Part shown: positions 10,701 through 21,510 of the stretch, piece by piece | Layout of the letters: the number at the start of each line of letters is the position of its first letter | Position numbering within the stretch: position 1 is the first letter of the stretch | Assembly (NCBI RefSeq): GCF_028858725.1 | Contig: NC_084760.1 | Span: 65,353,867-65,417,866 of the forward strand | DNA: 64,000 nt | Direction of reading: 5' to 3' | From: Colius striatus | Lineage: Eukaryota; Chordata; Aves; Coliiformes; Coliidae | Program-made: the position numbers and the translations under genes | Notes under the pieces: generated by a model | What the model was told of the DNA's origin: nothing | The model's database searches: none | The model's input: only the letters and a program-made list of their open reading frames with translations

Positions 10701-12578
10701 ACTCTCTCACGCCTGTTGGCAAACCAGATGTGTCAGTGGTGAGGGTGTTGACAGTAGATACTGTCTTGTGTAGGAGGAGGAGATAACCACAGGATTTTTC
10801 AATCTTAACACAAAGTCTCTTTGCTGCTTAATAGCCCTCAACACCTCTTGAGTGACAATGACGTCTTTTTGAGGCATAGGTGGCAGGGTGAGTGAGGCTG
10901 GCTGAAGTCACTGTTGTGTATGGGCAGAGAACTAAGAAATATATTCTGCAAAGCAAGGCTCAGAGTCTAAAATGCCCTTGTTCCTGACTTCAGTGCCTAG
11001 TAGATCCAGCCAAGGCCTCTGAAATATTGCACCTCGGTATTGAAAATGACTCGTACCACAGCAAAGTGGGTAAAAAAAAAATCTATTGAGCCCATCATGA
11101 GAGAACTTTACCTCCCTGTTTTCCTCTGATTCCTCAAGGCTACGATTTGCTTTTCTTTACGTGCTTTGACTCTCTTTCAAGGTGGTCACTGGCCCAAAAT
11201 CAGTTTTGCATGGTTTTTGTATAGTTTGCACCACTGTATTTCCAAAACCCAGAAGCTCTCTGCTATGAGGCACCTTTCTTGACAGCTTTTTCCCTAGCTT
11301 GGCCCTTGAGGGCCATTACCTTAAAGCTGAACATGTGTCGGGCGATGCCCCCACTCCAGGAGCAGAGCAGAATGGTCCAGAGGGTTAGATAAGGGTACAG
11401 GACTCTAGGCATGCCAGTCTTGGTGAAACACTTGTCATCCAGGCCTGGGTGGAGGCAGAGGCACTGCATGACTTGGCCAGGCACCTAGAAGACTCAGAGA
11501 CCCGAAGTATGCAATCTCATGACCTGGGAAAACAGCTCTTATGGCTCTACAGGGAGATGCTTGGGGCCAGAGTCTGTGTATATTAAACTCCATCCTTGCT
11601 TCTGGCTTGGAAATGTGAAGAGAGAGGAGGAAAATCTGTCCACCCTCCTCCTGTTGGATGAGAGTTTCTTGCTCTGAGTTCACAGGCAACTGCCTGTTCC
11701 CAAGGAAGAGAAGGCTGTTCTTGCAGAGATAAGTTGAATGCTATATTAAGAGGCTCTCATTGTCTTCCTCACTGAGGGACAATTTGGGGGCCCTGTTCCT
11801 GCAGTGCAAGTGCAGTCCTGTGGATACCCTCTCCCAGCCTGCAACTTCCTCCCCATTAGTAGGAGCAAGGCTAGGCTTTATCTTAAATGTAGAGACACAG
11901 CAGGGTTCCTGCATGCCTCTGCCACCCAAAAAGGAAACCGCAGTGGAAACAAAAAGCTACTGGCTAACCAAACACCATCCCTGAGTGCATTAGTACTTTC
12001 TGTGTATGGGAGCCAAAGTACAACTGAAGAACTAAAACCTTCAGAGAGAAAACACTCCTGTCTGCAGCTCCCATTTGAAAGATTTAAGGCCAGCTGCAAT
12101 CAGAAGAGTTTCCTTGCTCAGCAAAGAAAGAAACGATACCGAGTAATGTTTCATTAAAGTCAGCTAATAGGCACTCAAGTGCCCATCTGTACTTAGCAGT
12201 CAAATTGTTACCCACAGTCTTTAGATTTAATAATCAAGGTCATGCAGAGTTTAAACACTGGCAGATAAGTTAAAACCATCAGTTGGCTTTAAAATCCTCA
12301 GATGATGTCTCTGGATAACACGGTTTGCTACAAGGGCCTAATGTCTTTTAAGCAGTTGGATTTGCAGCTGCAGCCTGAACCCTGCAGTGCTGAGCCAGCA
12401 TGGACAGCAGTTGGGGATGGGCTCTTAGTTACCAATGTGTTACAAAGCAGCACTCTCAGGACCTAAACCACAAAGAAAACAGAAATGATTTGCCACTCTT
12501 ACCACCTGAAGTCGTGGTGAAGCTCCAGAGCGCTAAACAGCACAGTGCGGCGAAGCTGCAGGTGAAGCTCACTGCCAT
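7654..12578 (-). CDS. CST7: Cystatin F (CST7), complete four-exon coding region
   Basis: Secreted or endolysosomal inhibitor of papain-family cathepsins (notably cathepsin C processing enzymes) and of legumain in cytotoxic and myeloid cells (family knowledge). Coding exons, in order of reading: 12506-12578, 8614-8789, 8200-8316, 7654-7731. They total 444 nt, 147 residues plus stop; human CST7 has 145. Residues 1 to about 24 form a signal peptide. Visible cystatin landmarks are Gly39 in RPGFP, the SND legumain-type site at 66-68, the FLFKES helix end, QIVRG at 83-87, and Pro134-Trp135. Cysteines 101, 112, 126 and 146 fit the two canonical disulfides. NNSS at 63-66 gives an N-glycosylation sequon. 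Phases are 1, 0, 0, and every intron begins GT and ends AG. The C-terminus ends CH before the stop, as in the human protein. Oddity: no cysteine in the mature N-terminal half, so the mammalian dimer disulfides cannot form. Assignment to CST7 rather than another cystatin rests on exon 2 and exon 4 resemblance. Confidence 0.93.
8200..8316 (-). CDS. CST7: CST7 exon 3: first hairpin loop and first disulfide
   Basis: 117 nt, 39 whole codons. Preceded by CTTTCTTTAG and followed by CAG|GTATGT. Begins IVRGLKYML, completing QIVRG, the loop that enters the cathepsin active-site cleft. RRTVC and DSCHFQ give Cys101 and Cys112, the first canonical cystatin disulfide. The pattern matches human IVKGLKYMLEVEIGRTTC through DDCDFQ; the human glycine before RTTC is an arginine here. 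Confidence 0.95.
8614..8789 (-). CDS. CST7: CST7 exon 2: N-terminal inhibitory region and alpha helix
   Basis: 176 nt between a pyrimidine-rich acceptor (GTTGTTTCAG) and the donor CAG|GTAAGG. The translation runs from a proline-rich linker through RPGFPVP, NPGVRKAARFGVYRYNN, SSNDLFLFKES and ends KAMVQ, so the QxVxG loop is split between this exon and the next, as in other cystatin genes. It is closely similar to human cystatin F in the NDPGVLQAAR and NDMFLFKES stretches. It contains no cysteine; mammalian cystatin F has two here. Confidence 0.95.
12506..12578 (-). CDS. CST7: CST7 exon 1: start codon and signal peptide
   Basis: Encodes 24 residues plus one base: ATG with purine at -3 and G at +4 (GAGATGG), a short polar start, then a hydrophobic core (FAALCCLALW) and a small, threonine-rich end suited to signal peptidase. 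The donor is TTCAG|GTGGTAAG, ending in phase 1, which matches the phase-1 start of exon 2. I chose this exon because it is the nearest upstream minus-strand signal-peptide-like ORF with a start codon and the right phase. This is the least conserved exon, so it rests on structure more than on homology. Confidence 0.82.
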
Positions 12579-12720
12579 CTCAGCCCCTTCAGAAGAGGAG
12601 CCTGCCAGAGAGAGGAGGGACTGTCCTGCTTCCTGCTTGGGAGGATGTGCCTCTGAGTGCTCTTATTGGCTGGGAGGAAAGAATGAAAATCACCCTAAAA
12701 CCCCCCTGAATCATCACAGC
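12579..12720 (-). promoter_or_regulatory. CST7: Candidate CST7 proximal promoter and 5' UTR
   Basis: Reading the minus strand towards the ATG, the sequence has an AP-1-like TGATTCA near 12712, a CCAAT box (AGCCAATA, core at 12665-12669, about 90 bases before the ATG) and an ETS/PU.1-type CAGGAAG near 12630. No TATA box in the expected place. ETS control would suit expression in myeloid and cytotoxic lymphoid cells, but these are motif matches only and the transcription start is unknown. Confidence 0.4.
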
Positions 12721-15700
12721 TCTGATGCAGAGTTTGTCTTCTGATGAGGGTGAGCACGTATCTCCAAGCCCAGCCACAAAGCTCTGGCTCAGTGACAGCC
12801 ACATACGTCCTGCATCAGACAGGGACTTTTGCTCCGTGATCCGTGGGAACTGCCCACAAGGATGGGCACATAAGTATGTGATGTAACACTGGGAAGTGGT
12901 GTGGAGGTTGGGAGAGTAACAGTCATGTGCTTGGAGATTCAGGGGGAAATCTAATCCCTAAGAAATGGGCACTGACCCCTCAGGATGTTCTTGACTTGTA
13001 TGTGGGTGTCTGTGGGGAGAAGATGGACTCACTGTCTTGCATCCCTTGATGTGGAGATATGAGGTTTAGGGGAGAGAGATAGGGAGTTTTACGGGTACCT
13101 ACCCAAGGGGGCTGTGTGGAGCAGAGCCAGTAGGAAGAGCCTTGCAGAGTGCCCCACATACCAGATCTGTACTGATCTGAAGGAAGTGACCTACACGTGC
13201 GTTCCAGGGAAAGTGGATGAAATTCCCATCAGTGACCCCAGGGGCTCTGCAAGGAGAAAAGGATCTGACTCATTTTCCAGGCTTGGATGCCAGATGAGGC
13301 ATCATGCTGCTCCAGTTCTCCTGCAGCCAGATTTGGAGCAGAAAAGCAGTGTCCCAGGAGATGGTACCTGGTTGGAATGAGACATGGCAAAGGGACAGCA
13401 GTCCCAGTTTCCACTCACAGATTCCTCCACACCACAACAATTCCCAAAGAAAAGTAGCAAGTATTTGTATAGGGTGGGCTTGGTGGTGTTTGCTATCATT
13501 TCTCAGTTAATTGAGAGAGTTTTTTTCCATAAGAGTACCTAGCACTATTAATACTACTGCTCATTAGGGAGCACTCTGTTACTTCCTGGGAGAAAAGCAC
13601 AAGCCTCTCTGCTCTAGGCCAACAGCCATCAGGCACTCACGAGCTGCTCCGTCAAAGCCACAAGCAACCTCCTTAGCATGGAGAGAGCCCAGAGCATTGC
13701 TAGTTTTGGATGAAGCTGAAACTTGCTCCCCTGGGATCTGTCCCCACGCCACTGGGGACAACTCTGCTCCATGTGAGATTTGCACTCGGCTTCTGTACAG
13801 GGAAAGAGGCTCCACACCAGTGATATCAGCAAAGCACAGAATTAACAAAGTAGCTACTCCAGCAAAGCATATCAAGAAAAGTAACTTGAGTACAATGAAC
13901 ACCTGGAGTGAAACAGAGACTCAAGTTATAATAACCAGATGTACACACTATCTGAGATCTACATGCTGGTCCTGTGGGAAGAGTGACAAAACCAGAAGCT
14001 GCCAGAAGAGTGAGGGTATATCTCTCCCAATGACCACAGAGACTCCTCATAGGCCCCTCCTCATTTAACTGAGCATACATGACATGCATTGCATAAGTAG
14101 TTTGCATATGTATTGGGCTTATTGGAAATATCTGGGTAATTCTTGGGAATTGTGTGGGTATGCATCCTGTAACTGTGTAAGTCCATGAAGCTTTTGAAAC
14201 TTGGGTGTGCATGTTAGCATGAGACATCCCCCCCATGTACCTAGCATTGTACTAAACTAATGTCAGCTTTCTGAACTACAAACTTGGTTCAGTAACACAA
14301 GGGCCCCCTAATCTCAGCACTCGGGTCTGAGGTGACACAGCAGAGGCTGCTCCCGATGCTCTCAGGGTTACTGGACCAGCCAAGTACAGGCTCCAGCACC
14401 GTCAGTTACCTTCTAGTGCCAACAGCCACGGGAGGTAGGCTCCCAACCACGGCACCCACAGCCCTCCCCCCACCCGGCTCTCTCCCTCTCCCACCCTTTG
14501 CTTTGGAAACAGCAATTAAGACCCATTTAGCAGTGTCCATAGTTGTAGGGCCAGTTATTGATTTATTTTTACATTTTTCAGGCCTTAATCTGGTCCCCAG
14601 GGCAGCTAATTTAATTGTCTTTGCTTTAATGTAGGATCTGAGCAAGAGGATGTTTCTTTGACTCTCATCTGGAACAGAGAAATCACACTTCAGCTTTTGG
14701 TAGACTAGTACATGGGAAAATGTGTTACTTTGGCAGAGTGACAAGAGCAGACTTTAAGCCTTAGAGGTGAAAGAGGTGGGCACAATGTCTTCTTCCATGC
14801 TGGAGACCTGCGTTTTACAGGTGCTGAAATATGTCAATCTGCAGAGAAAGCTCAGACCGAGGAAGGAGGATCAGGATAAAGAGTTTAAGTGAGGACTCAG
14901 CTGCTCCTCTGCCTTGCTATAGCAGGAACACCTCGCCAGCCCATCTTCTGTAAGTGGAAAACCATGCAGTTCATATAGCAGCAGCTTTACAGCACAAGGT
15001 CACCTAGATAAGGCACAGGACACTGATCCCTTTCTGAGTAGGCATGTGGCTGAACAAGTTTAATGGGATACAAGGAATGGAGGAAGACAGTTGAGAGCGC
15101 ATGTCCCTGGGAAAGATTAAGGCAGCAGTGGTGGCCAGAGCTGGGGGTCTGTGCACGCACTTGGCAGCAATAGCGTGTAGAGGAGGAATTAAGGGTTTGA
15201 CACTGGTAGGTTGCCCTCAACTGAAGAATTTTGTCTCCTTGTTTCTTCTGCCAGGTGCTCTGTAGCTCATCCACATCCCAACCTGTGACTTTCAAAGGGA
15301 TCAAGGCTCAGGCAGTTGCATCTATCCAGCAATAACTTATGAACTGATGAATTTAAATTAAATGTGAAAGCAGGCCAACTACCTCAGTAACAACAAATCC
15401 TCCAACACAAATGTGATAAACAGATGCCCAGAGCAAAGGTCCCTTTAGCTCTGAACCTTCTCTTAGAGCACAGCCTGGAGGGAAGGATTATCCTCCTCCT
15501 AAACTATTCTGAAAGTATTTCAAATCACCTTGTTCTCATTTCCACTTGGAGGCCACATTTTCGCTCGTAACTACTGATCAGGAGAGGTTGGTGACCCTGC
15601 AGATGGTCCCTGCCTCAGTTTCCCCCCACTTTGCTTGTTTTGCTAATGGCCATTTCTTATCAGGAGTCTGTACAGCACCTGGCACAGTGCAGATCCTACT

Positions 15701-17382
15701 TTGTGGTAGGTTATCATCTTGCTAAGAGGTTCTAAGAGAATGAAGTGCTGCCAGTTTAGCTCTTGTCGCTGTGGCACTGTGCATGCAGTGGCTTCTCACT
15801 CCACTCTGCTACCTTCTATGCTACACAGTGCTGAATGTAGTCAGAAGTCTGTGCAAGCCCCTGTGAACCTCCTACAACTAAACTAAGGCTTGAGAGGTGA
15901 CTGAGAGGAGCAGTGGTCCAGCCAGCCAGGGGAGACCAACCTAACTAAATGGCTGTTTTTCTTATTCACATTGTGGGTGCCTAAGCAGAGTCATAGGCTT
16001 AGGCAGATACTTCATGTTGCAAACCGCTTCTGTTTCAGTAGTGCTGGAGGTTCCTACTATGGACTGGGGCCTGTTGTGCAGAGAGGTTCCTGTAGAGCAC
16101 CCATCAATTGCACTTGTGAACTCTTCTTAGTCACCAGCTACCACAGTGAGCAATTAAAAGTATTTAGCAAGTTTCTATCTAGTTTAGTCATGTGAATCAG
16201 CTCCAGCTGCTGATCTCAGCTGCTCTTCCTCCTTTGCTGACCTCACACGGGAGGAAGTGGGCAATTGTTCCTCTGCAAAGAGAGAAGGGGTTGTTTGAGC
16301 AGTGTGGTGATACATGAGGTCAACAGGGGTGGGTAATGCTGGGAAAAAGGGGAAATAGAGCATGCTTGGATTCTTGCATTCAGGTGCATCTGCATGGGAA
16401 TGAACACAAGCACACGTGGATTTCTCGTATCTTGCCCCTAAACATGTGTTAAGGCAGTGGCTGAGAGAGGCTCTGAAAGCCTCTTCTTATCCTCTAAGGG
16501 TATGGGGCAAGGGTGGCTTCAGATAACTTGGTGTTCTTCCCAAATGTCTTGCAAGCGAATCCATCACATATTTTCTCAGGCTGCACTTGACCTGTGGAAA
16601 TGCTGCTGTGTGTTTTGAGGACTCAGGACCAGTTGGTCCTTTGTCTAGGCTTCTGCTGGACTCCCCACTCTGTTTGCACTCCCTTGCCATCTGCTGGCAT
16701 TCTTAGTGCTTATCCTCATGTTTAATCATTCTCTCTAGTCTGGGCAGATGCTTTTGACAAGAGAACAGCAAACGTGCTCTGCTTTAAGACCAGGGTGTTG
16801 GAAAGTGATGTTGAAACACAGGGTGCCTGTGCTCTGCTGTAAGCCTCACTGAAAGATATCATTGGCAGGAGCAATTCCTCTTAGAGCAAAGGTTCACCAC
16901 AGATAGCATGTTCTGCACTCACTCTGCATCTTTCTAAATAAGCTGATCACTTCTCCTTGGTTCTGGATACACTGCAAGTATTTCCCATGGGGGCAAGGAC
17001 TTGGGGAAGCTGCAGAGGGTGAGAACTGCTTAAAAAGCCACTCAGGTGGCTAAAGCAGGGGCCACAGTGAGAGTCTGTCTGAGTCTGGCAGCCATCAAGG
17101 ATTGCTTTTCAGACAAACTGAAAACACAAACTGTGTTTTATATATTCAGGATCAGTCTTAGCACAAGGTATGAAAAAGCAAGTACAAGAAAAAGTGAGGC
17201 ATACTGGTGCTGCAACGTACGCCTGTGTCTGCAATGCAGCGTGTGCTGCAGCTCTCCCAGTACGAAGGAAGACAAATCTCTTCTCTCTTGCTGTGTTTAA
17301 AAATCCTGGTCACAGTTTCATGGAGCTTCTTCATCTGGCAGGTACTTAGCACTGCTGAGACTTGGATCCAAGAGCCCCAGTC
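12721..17382. other. Unique intergenic sequence
   Basis: No gene recognised. Holds a C/T-rich tract at about 14462-14505, an AT-rich stretch with homeodomain-type TAATTTAATTG near 14606, and a hydrophobic minus-strand ORF segment ending upstream at 13902 that resembles a membrane span but has only a weak donor. Confidence 0.4.
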
Positions 17383-17862
17383 TGTAGCAATGTACCTAAA
17401 GGAAAATGTGGCCCACCCAGACTTTGGCTATATGAAACCATAAGCTGCGTTAGGCAATGAACCACAGGCCTCAGGTGCAGGCCTCAGACTTTGGCTATAT
17501 CAGACAGTGAACAATAGGCCTAAAGAATAGTCAAGGACGAGTTGTTTACAAGAATATGGATATGAAAGAAGCTGTGTGTGTGAAAGAGACTGTGTAAGCA
17601 TAGAGCAGGAATTGGACAAGGAAGGAATGAAGTAAAAGAACGTAGAAATTGCTACTGTAAGGATATTGAGGCATTTAAGCTTAACAAATCATATGATGCT
17701 GTTAGGCACATGGACAGAGCGTGATAGACTGAGCTATCCAATCAGAAAGATTACATCATGTATCCAGAAAAGAATAACATCTAGAATGGGATTGAATGCT
17801 AAAGGAAACGGCTTCTGCATTGATCATATTGATCTGATGCATAGTCCGTGAATCCTGTCCCA
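17383..17862 (+). mobile_element. Possible solo LTR, family not identified
   Basis: About 480 bases that may begin TGTAGCAATG and end GTCCGTGAATCCTGTCCCA, the last being typical of avian ERV LTR 3' ends. Inside are a CCAATCA box and an imperfect internal repeat starting CAGACTTTGGCTATAT at about 17418 and 17487. No clear target-site duplication (CAGTC on the left, CGAGG on the right), so the ends are provisional. I infer LTR status from the terminus and composition only. Confidence 0.38.
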
Positions 17863-20800
17863 CGAGGTGGTCCCTGCTGTGTTCTCTTTTACCTCCTCTG
17901 CCAGCTCTTACCTGGTGCTGTGAGAAGCAACCAAGAGCTGATCTGAGGCAGGGCTTCACATGCAGGTGGCAACACCAACGGGTGCAAAATGCTCCCTGGG
18001 ATAGGAGGATGGTATTGAAGGCGTTCTCCACAGAGAGCAGAGAATTGTGTCCTGAATCTAATTGAAACCAAGCAAAGCAGTGTCCATTACATTGATACCC
18101 TGGCCAGAAGGATCACTTTGAACTGCCTCTCTCCCGTGAGACGATTATCTTCATGCTCAGGCTCAGGGCAGCAAACACCTCCTCCCTTCCCAACCACTTT
18201 GCATCTCCCTGCAGTTCAAGCAGAAAGCCAAAAATCCGCACAAGTGTTATCTACTAAAATCCATCACTGAAAAAAAATGTGGCTAAGCCAGTTCTATAGC
18301 AACAAAAGTGGAGAATCAATCAGGGCTTAATTATCTTTGCAATAAGAGCAGTTTCACAGACAGCGATTCACAACCCTGTCCCTCCACTCTCCCTGAGAGG
18401 TAGTGCATGCATTTTCCTGCCTTCAGCTTTTTTTTCACCTTTAACAACAGATAATCAGCTTAATAGAGAAAAGATTGTCCTTACAACAAAATAGAGCTGT
18501 AATGGAGAGAAAGCTGCCTTGAGAAAGAAAGATGTGTGTCTCATATAGCCAAACTGTTAGTTCCGCACTCTTGGAGAGCCTGGGCTGTGTGTGTGAATCA
18601 ACATTAACGTTTTTCCCTGGAGAGAGCACTGTGAGGCTGCTGATACAACCTCTGCCATCCACTGCCTGGACATGGGGGAGATGGAGAAGAATTTGAGGAA
18701 GTTTTTGGTCACTGGCACTTTCAAGGCCTTTGCAAGGCAAAAGGGATTTGTCCTAACCAGCTCCACCTGGGATGACAGTTATGAACAGTGCCTGCTTCCT
18801 TAGTGCCCATGAAGCAAACCAGGTAGGTAACAAGATTTAAGTTGTATAAACTTAAGTTTTGTAAATGACTCCAGAGATGACCCTGGCCTCCAAGCTTCAG
18901 GGCATGGTGTAAGCCAAGCTGTGGTGGTCAGGGAACAAAGTGGGGCTTGGTTACTCCATCTCTGGGTCCTGTGGGGTTTCTGTGCTTTTTTTTGGAAGGA
19001 CCAAGTGTTGTAGACTGGCAGGATGAATTTAGCCTTTCTGGACACACTGCTTGGGAATTTTCTGTGGAAAGTGGTGGGTTTTCTTTTGCAATGCCAAAAT
19101 ATATTCCTGTGAATTTAGCTCTTTCAGGTACCTTGGACTTTTTCCGCCCTTTTTCTACCAGAAATATAAAATCAGAGTAAAGCAACATGCTTTGGGTTGT
19201 GCTGCCTTTAAACAGGGCTGCTGCAGCATATCAAGGGAGCTGTGATAAGATATACTGTGAGCAGGCTAGCAGAGAAAAAGCAGCCCATGTGGGAAGCAAG
19301 AAAGCCATGTATTGAGTTTGATCTCTTTGTGTGGCTGCCTCAGCACACCCTGTGGTACATCATTTTGCAGTGTGTGCCCTGGATGCAACTGAGCTCCATC
19401 CCTTCCTCCCATGCTCTGCTCTGGCTCAAGGATGTCTCTTCTGTACAAGACTGATGTTGTGTGTCAACAACCCACAACAGTGGCAGGGGTGTTGCCCTAT
19501 GGTCTTTCAAATTTGCTTTGTTGGGCTGTCTCAGGGTGAAAGGTACTAAGAGGTGAGAAGTTGTGTCTATCAATGCGAGAAAAGCTGCAGGAGGGGAACA
19601 GACCTCCTTGAAGCCTACCTGCTCCAATCTCTTAAGCAGCTGCAGTGATCAGGTCTTCACATCTCTTTCTCTTTCATCAGACTGCTGACCTTTCTGAGAC
19701 GGTGGGGTGTCAGGCTTAGAGAGTTTCAGCAGAGATCAGTGAGCAGCTTTCTCTGCCAAAAACAACATTTCCCCATAGAACATAATTACTTTGTCACAAG
19801 CTGCCTGAGAAGACCCATCACCAGGATGAGTAATGCAATGAGGCAAAATGAGCTGGAGACCCTGCAGAATTTCTGTGTGAGGCAGAAAGGGCTGGAGAAT
19901 TTCAAGTGAACTCTGAGGTGTGAGAAGAATCCCCTGGATGCTTGGGGACCTTGCTCTTCTCCATCCTGCTGCTGGACAGCCCAGCATCTCCACCCCAACG
20001 TGCTAAGGAGCCAAGGAAGCTGGGGATGGATGCTTTTCCCAGTCAGCAGTTTCTCTGTGGTTTGGCCCCTATCTCTTTCTCCCCACACTTGTGCCAGCAG
20101 CACTCAACTGACAGAGGGGTGAGCAGCAAATAGGGCTGACACTGCCAAGAGTGAGCTCAGTAACATCACAGCTGTGGCTGCTGACACTGAGGATAAGTGG
20201 TGAGCTGAGTGTCAGCCCGGTTTGAGGCACTGAGCAAGTGTTGTCCCTTGATGCAATCAGCACACACTTAGGTGAAGAGTCCCTGAGCTAAGATCCAGAG
20301 AGAGGAAAGGAATTGTCCATCATTAATACCCTGAGAAGGTGAGGAACAGCAGAGATGGTGAAGGATCTGTCATTGTCAAGGCAGCAAGGTGCAGCTCTCA
20401 ATTTGTCCAGCAATACCTTGGAGGAAAAAAACCAACCAAACCAGGAAATTTACAGGATAGGTTTGCGACCATTAAGGAGGCTTAGGCAAGAGTAGCTTTG
20501 GCCTGTGGAGATAAAAATGTCTTTTGCATAGGTAGCCTCATCCTACAGAATGTGTAGGACTTTGCCTAATGAGAAGCTTCATCAATTAACTTGAACACAT
20601 GCTCTCTTGTCAAGGTCTACTTACTTTAGGAAGGCATCATTCAGAAAGCCAAGGAACCAAGGCATTTGCATGAGAACTCAGAGAAGCACTTGTGACACTG
20701 AAGAGCTGTGAACATTTATCTTTTCTCCTTTTTGTGAATATATTTTTCTTTGTAAAACAGCAGTGTAAGAAGTAAAAGCTGGAGTAGAGCTGACCTCTGA

Positions 20801-20899
20801 GTCTATAAAGCTCTGAATGGGGCCGAGGGTCCAGCACTCTGCAGATCCCTCCTGGGGCTGATAAAAGAGGGCAAGTGTTGACCTTGGAGTAGGCAGAGT
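17863..20899. other. Unique intergenic sequence
   Basis: No gene or repeat recognised. Open frames up to about 105 codons occur on both strands but none shows a domain or matching splice sites. Confidence 0.4.
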
Positions 20900-20993
20900 T
20901 TGACATAGAAGCTTAGACCCTTTGGGATTCAGCCAGAAGCAAGAGCTTGACACAGAAGCCTAGACCCTTTTGGGATGCAGCCAGAAGCAAAGG
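20900..20993. repeat. Two-copy tandem duplication, unit about 47 bp
   Basis: Unit one starts TTGACATAGAAGCTTAGACC at 20900; unit two starts TTGACACAGAAGCCTAGACC at 20947. Both run on through GGGAT(T/G)CAGCCAGAAGCAA. The copies differ by a few substitutions and one T insertion, so the duplication is not recent. Confidence 0.85.
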
Positions 20994-21095
20994 GGAGCTG
21001 TATCATTCACAAAAGTACCAAGTGCCCAGTGAACTGACATGAACCTTGTTTTGATGCAAATACAGTTTCCATCCCAGAGCTTCCTTTAGATCTAG

Positions 21096-21510
21096 TGTCG
21101 TAGTTTAACCTCAGCCAGCAACTAAGCCCTACATAGCCCCTCACTTATTGCTCCCCCTTCCAGTAGGATGGGAAGGAGAATTGAAACAACAAAAAAAGTC
21201 AAACTCATGGCTTGACAGGAAGAGTCTAACAAATGAAATGACCTAGAATATGATAACAGTCAATAAAATAGAATAATAGTAGTGAAAGTTAATATAACAA
21301 AAAGAGAGATATATCAAACCCAAGGAAAGACAAGTGATGCCTAGGGAAACTGGTTACCACCCACTGACCAAGGCCTGAGCAGCAATCCACCCCCCCTGCC
21401 CAAGTCCCTCCAGCTGGGCATATCTGGAAGAGAAAAGACTGACACCACCAGTATCCAGCAAATGGCTTAATGTGGTCATTGGACAGAATGGGTGGACACA
21501 AGGTCAGTCA
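21096..21510 (-). mobile_element. Avian ERV LTR fragment, probably antisense
   Basis: Begins TGTCGTAGTTTAACCTCAGC followed by CAGCAACTAAGCCC and CTCACTTATTGCTCCCCC, the reverse complement of the 3' end of a very common avian LTR family. It continues through an A-rich middle and GAAAGACAAGTGATGC to a CCCACTGACC...GAGCAGCAATC block of the same family, then fades out; the other LTR end is not recognisable. No internal viral coding sequence is attached. Orientation is from memory of the family. Confidence 0.72.
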
